Source of the DNA: Ligula intestinalis
Taxonomy: Eukaryota; Platyhelminthes; Cestoda; Diphyllobothriidea; Diphyllobothriidae
Assembly: GCA_036362985.1 (NCBI GenBank)
Contig: JAYGXS010000005.1
Coordinates: 47,820,210-47,884,209, forward strand
Length of the DNA: 64,000 bases
Reading direction: 5' to 3'
Shown here: positions 9,170 to 22,800 of the stretch, in pieces
Layout: each line of letters opens with the position of its first letter
How positions within the stretch are numbered: position 1 is the stretch's first letter
Notes under the pieces: model-generated
Seen by the model: the letters and a program-made list of their open reading frames with translations, nothing else
What the model was told of the DNA's origin: nothing
The model's database searches: none
Translations under genes and position numbers: made by a program

Positions 9170-12030
9170 AAATACAAGTGCGGAATGCGAAGCTTGTGGA
9201 CTCGTTTTTTCTTTTGGCTCTGAAGCTTAGTTAGGTGGTTCGTCGGTGTATATTGTCTTTCGCGTCGGCTCTATTGCGTCTTGAGTCTGCATTTCCCTAC
9301 CCAGACCCCTACGGATACTTTTTGGGAGCAGATATCACGTGTATGGTATCTGATGAAGTTTTTTCCACGCTTGTCAGAAATGATCGCAATTAATATCTCC
9401 ACAGATAGGATTGGTTGATACGTTTCTCGCTTTTAGCGTATTTCGGGTTCTAGGAAAAGTGAACGTCGTAGTTCACTTCGATGCAATATGCGTTTTTTCG
9501 TTATTTTTTTCCGAGTTGGACTTACTTTTCTTTCATCTCAAACCTTCTCAGGATGCATGCGCATGGACCAGAATATCTTTCGTCCCCTATCCATTTTTTA
9601 CGAGTAGAAATATTACAGCTGGCCCGGAGAAATCCTCATGTTAACCTAGATGCCGACTAGCCAATGGAGAATTGACGTTTGTTTGAAAAATAGATCTGCG
9701 CCTGGCAACCACAGTCAAGCAGGGCCATCGCCAGCAGTACACGAAAGGTAAAAATCTGGCGATCTTTTATGAATAGTCCTCACGAAGCCTCTACATCGTT
9801 TCGTGATTTAGTTCGCTGCTAAAACTAGATTAAGTAATTGCATGGGAACTGCTTGCGTTGTTCCAACATCCACAAAAGCCAGTCATAAGATCCGCCCTTT
9901 TTATTACACGATGGCAACAGAAAAGCATACTCCAGATCCGAAACGGTGTTTGGTTAGCTGTCCTGTCCTTCATTAATTTCTTAAGGAGCCACTCATATAT
10001 TTTTGCCGACTTAAACAGTATGAGATGATCTGCATGTGTTCGGCGTGTAGGACTGTCTGGAAGCAATTACGAGTGGAACTAGTGACTTGGAAGCGGACGA
10101 CTAACTATATCCTCCTTTGGCGCCGTGGATGCATCGTCAACTGGAGTCGTGACTGAATATCAATGCCACAAGACTGCGGCTGTGGACGATTTCCTTAAGT
10201 AATAAGTGGTTTTAAAGCACTCGGTCGCTGCGCACTTATGAATAAATGTGACGCGCTCGTGCTTATATTCAATACGAACGCCAATGAGCTGTCATTACCT
10301 GCCTACGGTTATCTTCGAACTGGATATTCGCTTCTGCTTTTGTCAAGGGATGAGGCTAAAATGAACCGAAGGTGCCTACAGCTGCGGCGATAGGTTTATC
10401 GATGGCTATTCTGTATCATCGAGTACCGCCTCCGTCGACGCACTCTCCAGCTTCACAGCATTTGTGCTTGCTGTCGCCGTCAGTGTTCTTCCTAGTGTTT
10501 TGCCACCGATGGTCCTTTAATCTATCCAAGTTCTTTGTAAATAGAGAACTAGGGCTCGAGTGTTGATTTTAATCTAACTAGATTTCTTTCGTCTCATCTC
10601 GGTCCAAGTTGGCGTGGGATTACTTTTAAATCACATACCGCTCGATTGGGTTGTGAAGCGATTTTTGTGCGTGGATCTTTAAGTCTCGAGTTATTATGCA
10701 ACGTTCGACCCCGCGTGTACCGTTTAAATGGCACGATTGAAAACCAGGCCAGTCTCTAGGCGCATTGTTGTATATCGTCGATACTTTCGTAACCGGTATA
10801 TAAGTAGTCTGAGGAATAGACTACAAGCTTCCAGGAAGCATGCTTCTTGCGCACCATTCTAGTGACAGGTACTGCTCATCGAACTGTGATTCTGCCCGCG
10901 CTATAAGTCGTTTTAGCTTTGTGCTTTGATCTGCGTTCGAACTACATGCCTACTGGCGGTGTGGTTCGTCGACTGGACGCGCACGTAAGGCCCTGTGGTG
11001 TCTATATGTTCCTGTACTTGATCCGTAAGCATAGGGTTTCTTAAAAACAGTTTATCCCTGGAATTCTGGCAAACGTGTCGTCGCTTCTTTAAATAATAGT
11101 GAGGCTTTTGAAGTCGTAGGACAGTATTTAAAATAGAATTTTGCAACCGACCACAACAATCTTTAGTGCAAATTGCTACAGGATGGTGTTTAGCCGTTGG
11201 TTATGTGGCTCCTAAACAGGAGACTTGTTAAAGAGATTTTCTGTGTGGGGTAACTGCAGTATCGTTGGTATCTGGCTCGCCGAATGAGCAGTAGGAGCTG
11301 TGCCACCCCAGTGCGAAGATCAATGCTAGCGTTTCAGCCAATAGCATTATGGACTTACCTGGGCTTTCTGGGCTGCTCATTTTATACCTATCCGACGGTA
11401 GCCTCGGGTTTCATTTGCATAGTCCTATATCCTCTATGAACACAAGTTGGCATCAGTTCATGTCACAGCGGTACGTCCACCGGGGTGGTTTATCGAGGAA
11501 CCTGCCTTTGCTGCGGAAAGATAGACATTGTCCTCCAGGTCACTTTTGTCAGATCGTGGCTCATCATAAGAATATACTGTCACTAGAGAATGGTTACACT
11601 ACCGCCAGCTGTGGCTTACGCTTCCTATGAGTGGGATGTTATTTTCTTTGGAGGCCATGCCAGCTGTCCCCTTCACAGTTGCGATTAACTCGGCGGCTGT
11701 TAAGACGCGGTAGCTGGCGGCGACTGACGGACGCGTCTTAGTATTATGTGGGAATGGATTTAAATGTAGGGGCGGTGCAACGCCGCATCTGGTCGAATGG
11801 TGGAAGTTTCCAATTCTGGTTCGCTTAATCGCCTCGTGCACCCGTACGCAACGCACCCCTGCTATCTGCAAGATAACCAAGCTTGAAGTATAGTAATTGG
11901 GGATTTTTAAACATTGTGTTATAAATACGCTTTCAGTTCAAGCGATGCCTACAACGGGTTGATAGTTCTGGTGACTGGCTTTTCAACTGAAAATAGGGGC
12001 TGCATTCATGAATTGAGGAGTTGCTGCCGT
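9170..12030. other. Intergenic, no recognisable gene
   Basis: About 2.9 kb of unique-looking sequence with only short, unsupported ORFs on both strands (for example 9411-9644, 11349-11630). I saw no domain, tRNA, terminal repeat or splice-supported exon. Regulatory sequence for RPL34 or an unrecognised decayed repeat is possible. Confidence 0.4.
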
Positions 12031-12039
12031 TGCACTAAT

Positions 12040-13090
12040 GGTTGGTTGGTAGTCCATGTTGGATCAGGGATTCCCGCCGGAGTCCAAACTGGGTGCAGTT
12101 GGGAGACAGAGAAAGGCCGCGACCTCGGCCGGCTTGAGCCAAAGATCCTCGGGGGTGAGTTGGGTGCCTGGCCGGGAACTGCAGGCGAAGAGGTGACGGC
12201 AGTGATGCGGCAAGACGCTGCAGTCGGGTATAGACGGGTCTAGCCGGTGTTGGTGCTGGCGAAGGAGCATGCAGTAGCCACTGCGTAGCTGCTCCAGGGT
12301 ACAGCGAGTGACCCTCGGTAGATGTCGTTCCGAGGCCGCAATCGGCGATGGATAGCCACCCAGAAGGACCGGGGGATGGTAGCTGGATATAGCGTCCATA
12401 ACGGCTCTCTTGTGAAGGCGCTGGTAGCCTATCCTGGTGGCAGAGCCATCAACTGGTAGATCCGAGGAGATACGAGGTGACAACTGCCTTGTGGAGACCT
12501 TGGATAGACGTCCGAACGTTACGGCTAGGCTTGGGAGCGTTGCAACGATGGTGGTTCGGGTGGCCAGGTTTTGAACAGGTCCACCAGAACTGCTGACTGA
12601 GGAGTTTGTTGTGTGCGGCGACCGGCAGAACAGAAGCCTCCGCATGAAGGTGATCGACGGGCGACGTTTTATAGCAGCCCGTGATCGTGCGGAGGGCACC
12701 GTTCTGTGCTGACTGAAGGCGGTGGAGGCTGGAGGAGATGATTGTGGGATATCAGGTGGATGCCGCATAGGTAAGATGCGGCTTGGCCATTGCATTGAAT
12801 GTGGTTGTCAGCGTCTCTTTCGAGCAGCCCCAGGAAGTGTCCACGAGAGCCTTGATGACCTTGGTGCACCGGCTCACTTTGCTTGCGACATCCCTCGCAT
12901 GGTCTGCGAACGTGAAGAGCGGATCTAAACGGACGCCAAGGAGCTTGGGTTTACGGACCAGCGGTAAAGCCTCAACGTTGACGATGATATCCGGGTGACG
13001 ATTGAACTCCTTCGGATCCAGCGTGAAAACAATGACGGACGACTTTGCGCTAATCCTCGTTAGAGGTTGAATTTTATCGTAGAAGATATC
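12040..13090 (-). mobile_element. LINE RT C-terminal fragment (Jockey/CR1-like), degenerate
   Basis: Reading the minus strand downwards from 13090 gives SAKSSVIVFTLDP, then NRHPDIIVN, then PKLLGVRLDPLFTFADHARDV. Next come SRCTKVIKALVDTSWGCSKETL and TYAASTWYPTI, the region following the RT palm in Jockey/CR1-type non-LTR retrotransposons. After a frame change, the 12064-12795 frame contains LPRVTRCTLEQLRSGYC, RLDPSIPDCSVLPHHCRHLF and LWLKPAEVAAFL. This is the C-terminal box of the same class (Q.RSG.C, C..C...H..H.F.C). The N-terminal half of RT is missing, so it is 5'-truncated. It is a different family from the elements at 13.9-18.8 kb. Confidence 0.65.
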
Positions 13091-13559
13091 GCAGTACCGT
13101 CCCCGGCATTCTTAGCAAAGTCTCCCGTGTCGTTTTTGCTGGCATCCGCCTTTTATGGTATTGGCCGTCATGTTAACTACCGCTGGTGATGTTAACGGCC
13201 TATTGCCTTCGGTATCGTGTCCATTGTCTCTTGCCAGGCATCCACTGTAGCTTTACGTGCTGCCTGCTAGCATGTCAATGAAGCTTTTGAGGTGTAGTTT
13301 TGCAGCCTTAGAACTAGGGTCCTGGCGGACGTTGAGAAGTACTTCCTTGGATGTCAGCTTCATCGGCTGTTGGGCCTTTTTTTCGCCAACATGCAAGGTT
13401 GCAATTAATTTATCCCACTGACAGTACACATATACTACAGTGTCAGCGACTGTCTTAAGGTAATCAATACTGTGCCAGTAAGGCTAGAGCTGGTGGAGTT
13501 TTCCGTACACAAACTGTTGTGTCCTAGACGACAGCAGACTCTTCCACTGGTCCCATCAG

Positions 13560-13800
13560 TTTTCACAATTCGGAACAATTTGCCCGATCGGAATGGGTAA
13601 TGAGTTGCTTACTTGTACTTGATTCGATTATCTTCTCGAATTTCACGGCCAATTGGCGGCGGAGAGTGGGGAAGCGAGCTCTTCGCAAATGGCGACACAG
13701 TGTTTGTTCCAGTGTTGCAAGCCGTAAGCGGTTACGAGAGCCATGCGTTCGAAATTTGACTCGAGAGTCTTCAGCCACGTCTCCATTTGACCACCACGTT
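13560..13800 (-). mobile_element. Small LINE fragment (endonuclease-RT linker-like)
   Basis: The minus-strand frame reads VAEDSRVKFRTHGSRNRLR and then a basic helix (LATLEQTLCRHLRRARFPTLRRQLAVKFEKIIESS). This resembles the region between endonuclease and RT of APE-type LINEs. There is no diagnostic catalytic motif, so the call is tentative. It may be a third LINE piece in the 12-19 kb cluster. Confidence 0.35.
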
Positions 13801-13859
13801 GGTATCTCTAGGTTGAACTATGAGAAGGGGTCGATACCATTATACAGAGGTCCGTTGAT

Positions 13860-16850
13860 GGCTAGCACAGGACAGGTTCAAACCACTGCAGATCCTGCTT
13901 GACCGTTGCTGTTCAAGTTTTCAGCTGCCCGCCGCGACGTTTGTGCCAGGTGGGGGAGGCGTCGCCACAAGCAGGTCACGAATCAGCTCACCATTATCAC
14001 GCCGGGACGCATGCCCGAACACCGAATTCGTCTTTGAAGCAGGAGTGGAGGGAGAGCGTCCAGGGGCTCAGCGTCGGCGGAGATCGGAGCAGCGAATTCG
14101 GTCGAACCGACGGTGACGAAGGATGAGGCGTTGGCAGTCATTGTCAAACACCTCAAGGCGCCTCATGTCCTCAACGCGCATAGGCCATGTCTCCGCCATA
14201 GAGCAGGATAGATCGAACCACTGCTTGGTAAACACGGGACTTTGTGCGCAGTGATATTTCCGTTCTATTCCATAGAGGAGCGCACAGCGGTAGAAGGCAG
14301 ATCGGGCACGGTTGACGCGTGATACAACCTCGTCGACACCTTGACCCGTTTCCTGACCAAAGAACCCAAGTATTCAAACGAGTTGGCCCCTTCGAGAGGA
14401 GCACCGTCGAGAAAAATAGGAGGGACAGATATAGGGGGTACACAGGAGAGAATAACTTGGGTCTTAGTGGCGTTAAGGCGTAATCCGATGGATCATGCAT
14501 GCTCATTGATCTTGTCCAGCGCCTGCTGAACTGCAATACAGTTGTCGCCAAAGAGGACGACGTCATCAGCATACGCCAAGTCAGTCACCCATTTCGAGCG
14601 ATCAAACTGCACTCCCGGGAAGTCATCCAGTGCTTTGGTTATGATCCAGTCCACCGCATAGTTGAACAGGGTTGGTGAAAGGGCACAGCCTTGGCGGACG
14701 CCCGTCCTGACGCTAAAGGTTTCCGTGTCGCCGTTCTGCGTCCTCACCCGTGTGGAAGTGCTACGATAGTATGTCTGCATGAGATTGAGAAGCTTAGGTG
14801 GTAGGGCGTCCGTCCTCATTATGTTCCACAGCGGACTGCGATCAATAGAGTCAAATGCGGCAGCAAAGTCGATGAAGCATAGAACAGTGGGTTGTTGGTG
14901 ACCCCATCTCAGTTCCAACACACGACGGAGATTGAAGATCTGGTCGGTGCAGCCACGACCTGGTCGAAATCTACTCTGGTCTGGGCGGGTGCGCTGGTCT
15001 CTCGCTGTTTGGAAACGTTTGAGAAGAAGAGACGTGAATGTTTTCGCCGCTACATCGATAAGGCTAATGCCTCTGTAATTAATGCACGCTTGTATGTCAC
15101 CTTTTCTAAACAGGGGGAAGATCACTGCTTTACTCCAGTCAGAGGGCATAACTTTGCTGTCCCATATCTTGGCAAATATTTGTTGTAACCAGGGCCCAAT
15201 AACCTCGGGTGCACATTTGAAGAGCTCCGGCGGGAGGTCAGCCTCACCAGGTGCCTTGTTGTTGCTTAGCCTCAAGGGAATGGAGACAACTTCCTCTACA
15301 CTGGGTGGCTCTATGTTGCACTCATATAAATGGTGAGAATCGTCCGCATTGGGCGACAGGTCTGACATCACAGGGGATCATGGTTAAAGTGGTCACAGAA
15401 ATGCTCGCGCCATGTCTCTAACCGGTCATCGATCTTAGTGATGACAGCACCGTTGCGATCCAGTAAATTCTCGGTGGTGTTCCCGAACCTCTGCTGGCCT
15501 GCTTTAGGAGTCGGTAGAGCTTGTGGGTATCACCTCTGGTAGCTGCTTGCTCCGTTTCCGCGGCAAAGTCGCTCCAGTAGGCGTTCCTATCGGCTCGACT
15601 GGCCCTTGTCGTTTGGTGCCGCAGCTCTCTGTAAGTGGGGGAGCCAGTGAGTCTGGCTCGGCCGGCCTCTTCAGCTAACTCAAGCGTGGGTCTAGTGATC
15701 CAGTCGCGATGTCGCCGCCGGGTTTTGCCCAGATGAGTGTATTACAGCTCTGACATCGCGGCCTTCAGGGACTGCCACGCTGGCTCTGGGTCCGCTCGGG
15801 CGTCAGGGTACAGGCCGTCAAAACGGTTCTGGAGTGCTAAGTGGAAGGCGTCGCCAGCAGAGGACTCCAGCTTTGCGACATCGATCCGCTGTGGTCGAGA
15901 GGGTCTGTGAATAGCTCTCAAACGCAAGCGAAGGGTTGACCGCTGTAGTACATGGCCCGATGCATGAGCGTTTCCTGTATCAGTACCGCAGTAGGCTCGA
16001 CAATCCAAGACCGAGCTGGCCCAGCGTGCTTGGACAAGGATGTGATCTATTTGGGCCTGGGTATGCCCGTCATTTGAGTACCACGTGACAAGGTGGTGGC
16101 GCGGATGATCAAACCGAGTGCTTGGCACAACGAGGCGGTTCGAAGATGCGAAGTTGACAAGGCGCTCACCGTTGGCACACTGCGCTTCGACAGCAAATTT
16201 GCCTACCGCATGACAGGTTCTAGCGTCACACATACCTGGTCGGGCGTTCCAATCACCGGCAATCACGAGTAGATCGCTTCTTGCGATGCGGTCAACTGTT
16301 CACTGGAGGTCGCCGTAGAAGTCATCCTTTACGCTGTCATCAGCAGCCAGAGTAGGCGCATATACCTAGATGATGGAAATGTTGACTGGGGCAATTTTCA
16401 AACGGACCCAAGCAATCCGCGGTGAGACAGCCTCCCACTCTAACAGACTCGAACGAAATTCATCGGCCAAAGCTATAGCGACACCGTACAGTCCAGAGTT
16501 GTCGGAGACACCACTGTGGTAGAGATGGTACGCAGAGTCAGCTCCTGGTACTTGTAGCAGTTTGTAGCCAGTTCCAGGTAGGCGGACATCAGAGAGACAC
16601 ACCACACTAACATGGTATTCAGAAAGGGATTTGGCTGTTAAAAGTTTGGCGCCGTCATCTCTCAGAGTTTGAACATTCCAGCCTGCAATTCGCAATCCAG
16701 CATAAGCTTGCAGATTTAACATTCGTCCCGCGATGCCAAGAGAATGGGGTGGGTCGGCTCCCGCGGACGCCGTAGCAGAGGTCGTATTTTGCGGATGGTT
16801 GTGATTCATGAGAGTAGAAAGTCAAGAAAGTCAATTCAGTGTTTCGTGAA
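13860..16850 (-). mobile_element. APE-type LINE (RTE-like), EN and RT present, frameshifted
   Basis: From 16809 downwards the element encodes an AP-endonuclease-like domain: LRIAGWNVQTLRDDG, VSVVCLSDVRLPGTGY and HSGVSDNSGLYGVAIAL (16366-16809). It continues with MIAGDWNARPGM, the HHLVTWYSNDG box and QIDHILVQ (15742-16266). The reverse transcriptase follows at 14493-15371 with SDWSKAVIFPLFRKGD, NYRGISLIDVAAKTF, RPDQSRFRPGRGCTDQ, the FIDFAAAFDSIDR motif, VRQGCALSPTLFNYAVDW and the catalytic box LAYADDVVLFG. The post-RT region continues in shifted frames (SRVYQAVVRSILLYGG near 14200, RRLEVFDNDCQRLI near 14130-14165). Conserved catalytic residues remain readable, but frameshifts between EN, RT and C-terminus make it inactive. 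Confidence 0.82.
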
Positions 16851-16999
16851 GAAAAGGGATTGGCGCTAGGTCCCCGGTCTAATTCCCCTACCAGATTCCC
16901 GTTAGCCAAGCAAAAGCAAGTTTCCGGCGCGCACCAGCATGGAGGTAGGGCTGGATTGTACGCACCGCATCCACTGTCAGGTAGACTTGATTGATAAAT

Positions 17000-18760
17000 C
17001 ACCCAGTCGACCAAGAAGTGAAGAGAACTGGGAGCGAGGAAATCGTTGTCGAACTCAAGAAGTCGGTGGGAAAGGATCTGTCTTCACCAAGGACTTTTTC
17101 TCCGGCTGATGTGCTATAGTAAGTTTTCACCAGGTCGAGCAACTCCATTGGGAGTGCGCCAGCAAGCAAAATTTGTCGTAAGGCTACTCTGTCGATAGAA
17201 TCAAAGGCAGTCATGAAGTCCATGAGATATGTCTCCACGCTTCGGTGTTGGCAAGATGGTGGATAATGAGCAGTCAGTTGGGATGACTTCTGTAGACCAT
17301 ATAGTCAAGTAGAGTCGATGAAGTGATTCCGTCAAAGCAGAACAGCCAGTTTTGTGGACCATCTCTGGGATACCATCCTCACTCACTGCCTTCCAACATT
17401 TCAGTCTTCGCAATGCCATTTCCAGTTCAAATCTCATAGGTGGCTTGCAGTCAGTATCTTATGGAGTTCCTTCTGAAAGCTGTAGTTTGGAATTTGGACA
17501 TATAGACGGATCCAATAGTTCCGTTAGTTCCTCTCACCAGCCACATTAGTTATCATCTGGCCCGAGTTATTCCGAATGGTGGTGCAAGGCAGTTAATGTT
17601 TGTCAGATGCTTTACATCATAGGTAGTGGAAGTTACCAGAATCAGAAGGTGATTCCATAGAGCCAGCTAATTCGGTCTAGTGTTTCTGACGATCACATCG
17701 TGTTGATCGCGTAGTTTGACGTCTCAATGAACGATTATAATCTGAGTCTGACAACTGAGTGATCCAGACTTGAGCCGTGAGCTTAAAAGTCGTTGTGGAG
17801 ATTCAGTTCTTTTTCGGTACTACCTATTGTTGCAAGGTCAAATTAATCACCAATTCTACGGCGTCCCTAATGTCTGACCACTGAGTGTAAGGCGAATTTT
17901 GATTATCGACATTATCCGCATGATCTCTTATCCATGCAGTTAGACTTGCGTCGAACGCTCTACGGGTTTCTGTATTTGAAAGGACCATGACGTTGACACG
18001 TTTCGCAATCTCTTACTTTGAGTCGACAAACGGAACTTGAAGCGAGCACGGACAGGTACATAGCCTGATCTCAGCCTCCGCACCCGAAACGTTCGGTTGT
18101 TGGATACTGAGGTTGACCACCTTGAGCTGGCCGATGTGAGTGCTGAAAACTAATTTTTTTGGCGACGAGATGACTAAAATCAGTAACTGTTACCAATTTT
18201 TTTCCGTTGTCATAATCTTGGTCCAGTCCATATTTTCTGAGGATGTGCCTCGTGGTTTCATCGCATGGGCCAGTTCTAGCTACTAGGAGCGATTCTCTGG
18301 GAGATATTATGGCCACCATAGCTTGAAGGTTTTCATAGAACCCAGCCTTGACTGCTTCATCTGCTTGCCATGTTGGGGCATTTACAGCAACCTCAGACAC
18401 ATTTGCTACACTGCCTTTGAAGCAGGCCGTAGCGATGCGCTGTGAGGCAGACTCAAGTGCTAAGAGAGTCCTATGCACCTGCTTTGTCATGGTTATTGTC
18501 ACGCCATGCAGTCCTATGTTCTTTTGCGTACCACTGTGGCGGAATACATACTCAGCATCACCTTGCGGAATCTTGATTTCACTCGATCCAGACTCCTGAA
18601 GGCAAATTTCTGACAGTCCAGTAACGTCTACCTTATAGTCCCACAGTGCGCGTGCTAAGTGTTTGATTTACGACATCAGACAGTGTCCGCACATATCAGC
18701 AACCGATATTCAAGCTGCGTCACGAGATTAGGGTACTGGATCGCATATTTGAGCTTCATT
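17000..18760 (-). mobile_element. Second APE-type LINE copy, truncated in RT
   Basis: From about 18660 downwards the minus strand reads VDVTGLSEICLQESGSSEIK, AEYVFRHSGTQKNIGLHGVT and then ESASQRIATACFKGSVANVS (endonuclease half, 18071-18650). RT pieces follow at 17201-17437 (ALRRLKCWKAVSEDGIPEMV, STEVIPTDCSLSTILPTPKRG) and 16999-17238 (METYLMDFMTAFDSIDR, the palm FxDF..AFDSIDR motif). It is related to, but diverged from, the 13.86-16.85 kb copy. Its RT stops where that copy's 5' end begins (about 16.99 kb), which suggests the younger element inserted into it. Frames are broken in several places. Confidence 0.7.
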
Positions 18761-18769
18761 TTATTTGTA

Positions 18770-19630
18770 TTTTACAATAAGTTTCTTTGGAATTTTGTAG
18801 TACCTGCCAATTCCCTCTGCTAGCCGTTGGTATACCACCCACGTTGCCCGCATCCCACCACAAAGAGGTCGAGGTCTGGATTTCGGTATGATTAATGAGG
18901 CCTTAATCGGACCCGCCAAAAGGGTATAACGGAGGAATTAAAAGTCCGGTCACCTGGAACCATCGGCTTTATTTAATGCAGTCAGGTTCCTGAACTGGAG
19001 CGACGTCCACCGGAAAGAGACCATGATATTCCAGTCCGGTAGAACTCTCTAAAACACGGCGGAGCCCATATAGCTATTAGAAGCGATCCGTCAGGGCGGA
19101 TTTCCCAAGAAAGCTATAACGGCTGAAACACGGAGAGGAAAAAATCCGACATACTCAATAACTGCTAGGCTTGTGGTCTATACGAAACGAGACGTGCGCT
19201 CCCGTTCCCTGGTAGTTTTCGCTCTCAATACACGGTATTTAGGTACCTACCTCCCCCGCTTTATGTTCCAGAGAAGTCAGGATAATCACTGCTTAAAGTT
19301 TAAGCCAAACTCCCAACACCCAATCTGACGTATTACTGATACAACTATAAACATACTATTCCGTTGATTTCAATAAGCCGTTAAGTTTACGCTAACTTTA
19401 ACCTTACACGATTTACCGATCTGAGTGCCAATAAATCTGGCGGTGGCGACTACCAGCCCAGTACACAGCATGCGAAAGATTTTAAACACGTTTTGTGCCG
19501 AGCAAATGAGACGCCCGAGTTTTGGTGTTCCGGGAAGAAAAATTACACAAAAACAAAAAAAAACATGAAAAAAGTTAGATTGTGTTAATTCTGATTGGGT
19601 CCCGGCCAAGGGGTAGGGGTAATGGTGAGA
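18770..19630. other. 3' flank of the KLHL gene, no gene recognised
   Basis: On the minus strand this region follows the KLHL stop codon. The nearest canonical AATAAA in that orientation is at about 18963-18968, roughly 660 bp after the stop, so a 3' UTR of that length is possible but not shown. No coding signal was seen. Confidence 0.35.
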
Positions 19631-19806
19631 TCATAAAACGTTCCAGTCATAGACTGTTACAGCGGCGTAACATCTTCCGGTGTACATTTGACTAGGAAGA
19701 AGGCTCCACATGTTCACTTGTGGATCATAGGTTTCCATAGAGGCCAAATTCGATGAGCCGTCGTCTCCGCCAACAACGTACAACAATCCATTGTGGGCCA
19801 CAAGAC
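19631..19806 (-). CDS. KLHL2/3: KLHL exon 8 (kelch blade 6 and stop)
   Basis: The acceptor is ttttatttag and entry is in phase 1. It encodes LVAHNGLLYVVGGDDGSSN, LASMETYDPQVNMWSLLP and YTGRCYAAVTVYDWNVL, then TGA (19631-19633). The GLLYVVGGDDGS core and the C-terminal end are the closing blade of KLHL2/KLHL3. Confidence 0.9.
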
Positions 19807-22800
19807 CTAAATAAAAATATAGACAAAGTGGTTACTAAAACAAGCAATTAAGTAGTACTTCAGGTAAAGGTGTACTACACGCGCCAATAACGGACTCCAG
19901 GACTGCGCCTTTTGTCAAGGATAGGAAAGACTAACAACAATTTAGAAGGAAGCAGCGAGCAGCAATGGCTGGACCGTCGTTGTCGACGATGCCATCCGTG
20001 TGATCCATAGCTGGGTGAGTGCAAAAATGGTGACTTACGAGTGATTAAGTTCATAGTTTTATTCATTTTGCGCAGTATTCCACACTCTCTCTTCCCTTAC
20101 CACCGGGGTTTGGCGATATGGCGTGGTCAAGAAGACCTGAAGGCTGGCGTGGCGGAAAGCCGTACCTAGGCGTGCGACAATCCCACCATGTGCGGTATTT
20201 GTTATGCATGCGTATCTCCAATAACGCCTTCTAGCGCCCCTACTGATCAATCGCACCAATTGCGTGACTTTTTCAGGGAGAAAAACACACACCCATCTAT
20301 CATAACATAAAGGCACACAAGAACGTTTGCGAAAGGGTGACCTGATTACCAGAATCATAACTGCATTCACCCTCATATCCGCCATAACAGACAGTGATAG
20401 GCAAAAATGTTAGACACGGATGGTGCGTATGGATACGCTGTAGTAAACTAAACACAAGCCCTTCACAATGCACTACCTTCAAGGGGTGTTCATAGTGAAT
20501 GCGTACCACTCAACTCCCCCAAATACGCATGTGAATTCGAGGTACGGGACGTAATCTCCAGGGATCTGCATTTCGGCCAGCACTGCCGTTCATCAATTAT
20601 GTTTTGAATGTCGCTGAACGCCTCCTCACACTACTTGGAGTGGGGAATGCAAAAAAACCAGGCAAAAGTATCCACTGCAGCTGCAGAGAGCATCCAAAAT
20701 TATTTACTGAATTCGTTGGCAAAGCAATTACATCGGCGTAATTAGGAGGCGAATGGCTAAACGTTCAGAAGCAGTGTAGACGAATGCAGTTAATCTTTGA
20801 GTCGCGGTTTACGCAACGGAACCCTGTCACAGTTTGAGTTTTAGATTGACCGAGATCCTTGCGGGAGATGACAAATTTGTGAGTCCTTAGGTACTTGAGT
20901 CACGGTTCTCCATCCTGCAATCAATCAACAAACGTAGTGACTTTCTGTCTAGACCAAAGGCTTGTCCTGCACGGAATAATTGGTAAGGCTGGCAGCAGAA
21001 GCGTGAATAGAGTTTTCAATAGCACCATTGTTGTAACGGTGGCCAAATACTGCGTCATTGCCGTCTACGTTAGGCCTTGTGTGAGCCCCCAAAGGAGGAG
21101 CACGACAAGAAGTGGAATGACGTAGAAGTCCTCGAGAAACCTAGCACAGCATAATTTAAAGCAAGCTAACGCGCACGTACAAAGTTGGACTAATTAGATA
21201 CTGTTCACAAGAAAGGTATGACCTAATTGGCTGGGCGAGTCATGAGAATTGGCGTGTAAGTCTACCACAGACTGTAGCTGGGCGCGGCGCGGCGCAGCAC
21301 GATGCACTTTGTGTGTGGGCAGACCGGTTATCTGCCTTGCATTAGAAACCTGCGCCGTCGCGTCGGGTCGCCGCGCTGCGCACGTCATTACATGCACTCT
21401 GCGTGGGTGGACCGGCGGTCTCGCGTGGGAACGCCTCGTTAGGGCGGCGTGCACTTTGATTTAAGCTGGGCCCTAACAAGCATTTAGTAGGTTAAATCGC
21501 CAACTACCAGCATCAACGAGAAAATCACGACCATTAATGCGGTAAATCAAACATCTCTAAACATTGTGAAATCCACGTAAATCCCCTCTTTCTATTTGTT
21601 GTTGTTTCTAAATATGAGTTCGAAGGGAAATCAGAAATATCACGCTAACGAAAATTCTTTTTCAAGCCACCAAGCCCCATAATCTATTTCCCGTAACTCG
21701 CCTTCTAGTGTGTATATCGACAAGTATTTGTCTCCAAAGGGACCAGATACAAGGGCTAAAATCTCCGCGTCATATTAAGAAGACATGACTTAAGGTAGAT
21801 TTAAAACGTTTGTAGATTGTTTTAAAAGTATGGGGCGTCTACTATGAACGTTCAATTATTGAAGAATACCACATTGCTGAACTAAGTCACGGCAACAATG
21901 TTCAGAGGGTTGCCTTGCATCCCGCCCAAATACCGTTATCAGGAGAATCGCTTAGATTAGGCTTGACCTGAGCTTTGTAGACCACTTAATTCCCATTCAT
22001 ACTGTCACTTTGATAGCATGCCTTGCATTCTCAGTTTTATGCACGTGTATACAGAGTCGGTAGGAAAGGTATTTAGGAATTTTTTTGAAAACTGGATTCC
22101 CTTTGTTTCTTGTGTAGCGGAACTACTTTTACCATTGTGGTCAGGGCAGATTAATATTGGTCGTCAAATTGACAGTTTCTAATAAGTGCAAAGCCCCCCA
22201 GCCACCTGATAACCAAGGTCAGACATACACAGACATTACATTATACTACTGGTGATAAGCGAGTAGTCATGTTTTATTACTATTTAGAGTAACCAATAAC
22301 TGCAGTGTTTTCACTCGTCAGCGTGTAAGTGACGTACTTTTTTCAAATTTAAAGCATTTTTTCCCCGGTAATAATTTGAAGCAAGACAGAAAAGCAGAAT
22401 TTATTCGCACGAATAAATTTCAAGAGTGCTTTTCAGCTGCTTCCCATCAGCGTGTTACCATTAGGGAGTTCAAAGGCGTTCGCTTATCTTTCTCCCAATA
22501 AACTAATATTGAAAAAAGTTTGTCCGATTGCGAATTCTGCCCTCGAAAACATGTTTATGTCGGGGATAACGGTTATTAAGAAGCGGAGGTAGGCGCAAGA
22601 GACGACCACCTACCTGCATTACGTCTGCAGAAGTGCATGTCAGCTACACTGCACCAGATCCCCGCCTCCGGTTCGTAGTACTCGACACTGTTTCGCACCA
22701 GCAATCCATCATGCCCACCTACGGCATACAGTCGGCCACCCATTTCCGCGACCGCCGGGCCGCTACGTCGGTGATTCATATCCGCCACAGGGCTCCACTT

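Noticed and set aside
12064..12795. Host protein of 243 residues
   Set aside because: Its second half carries the C-terminal box of Jockey/CR1-type LINEs and it continues an RT-like frame above it.
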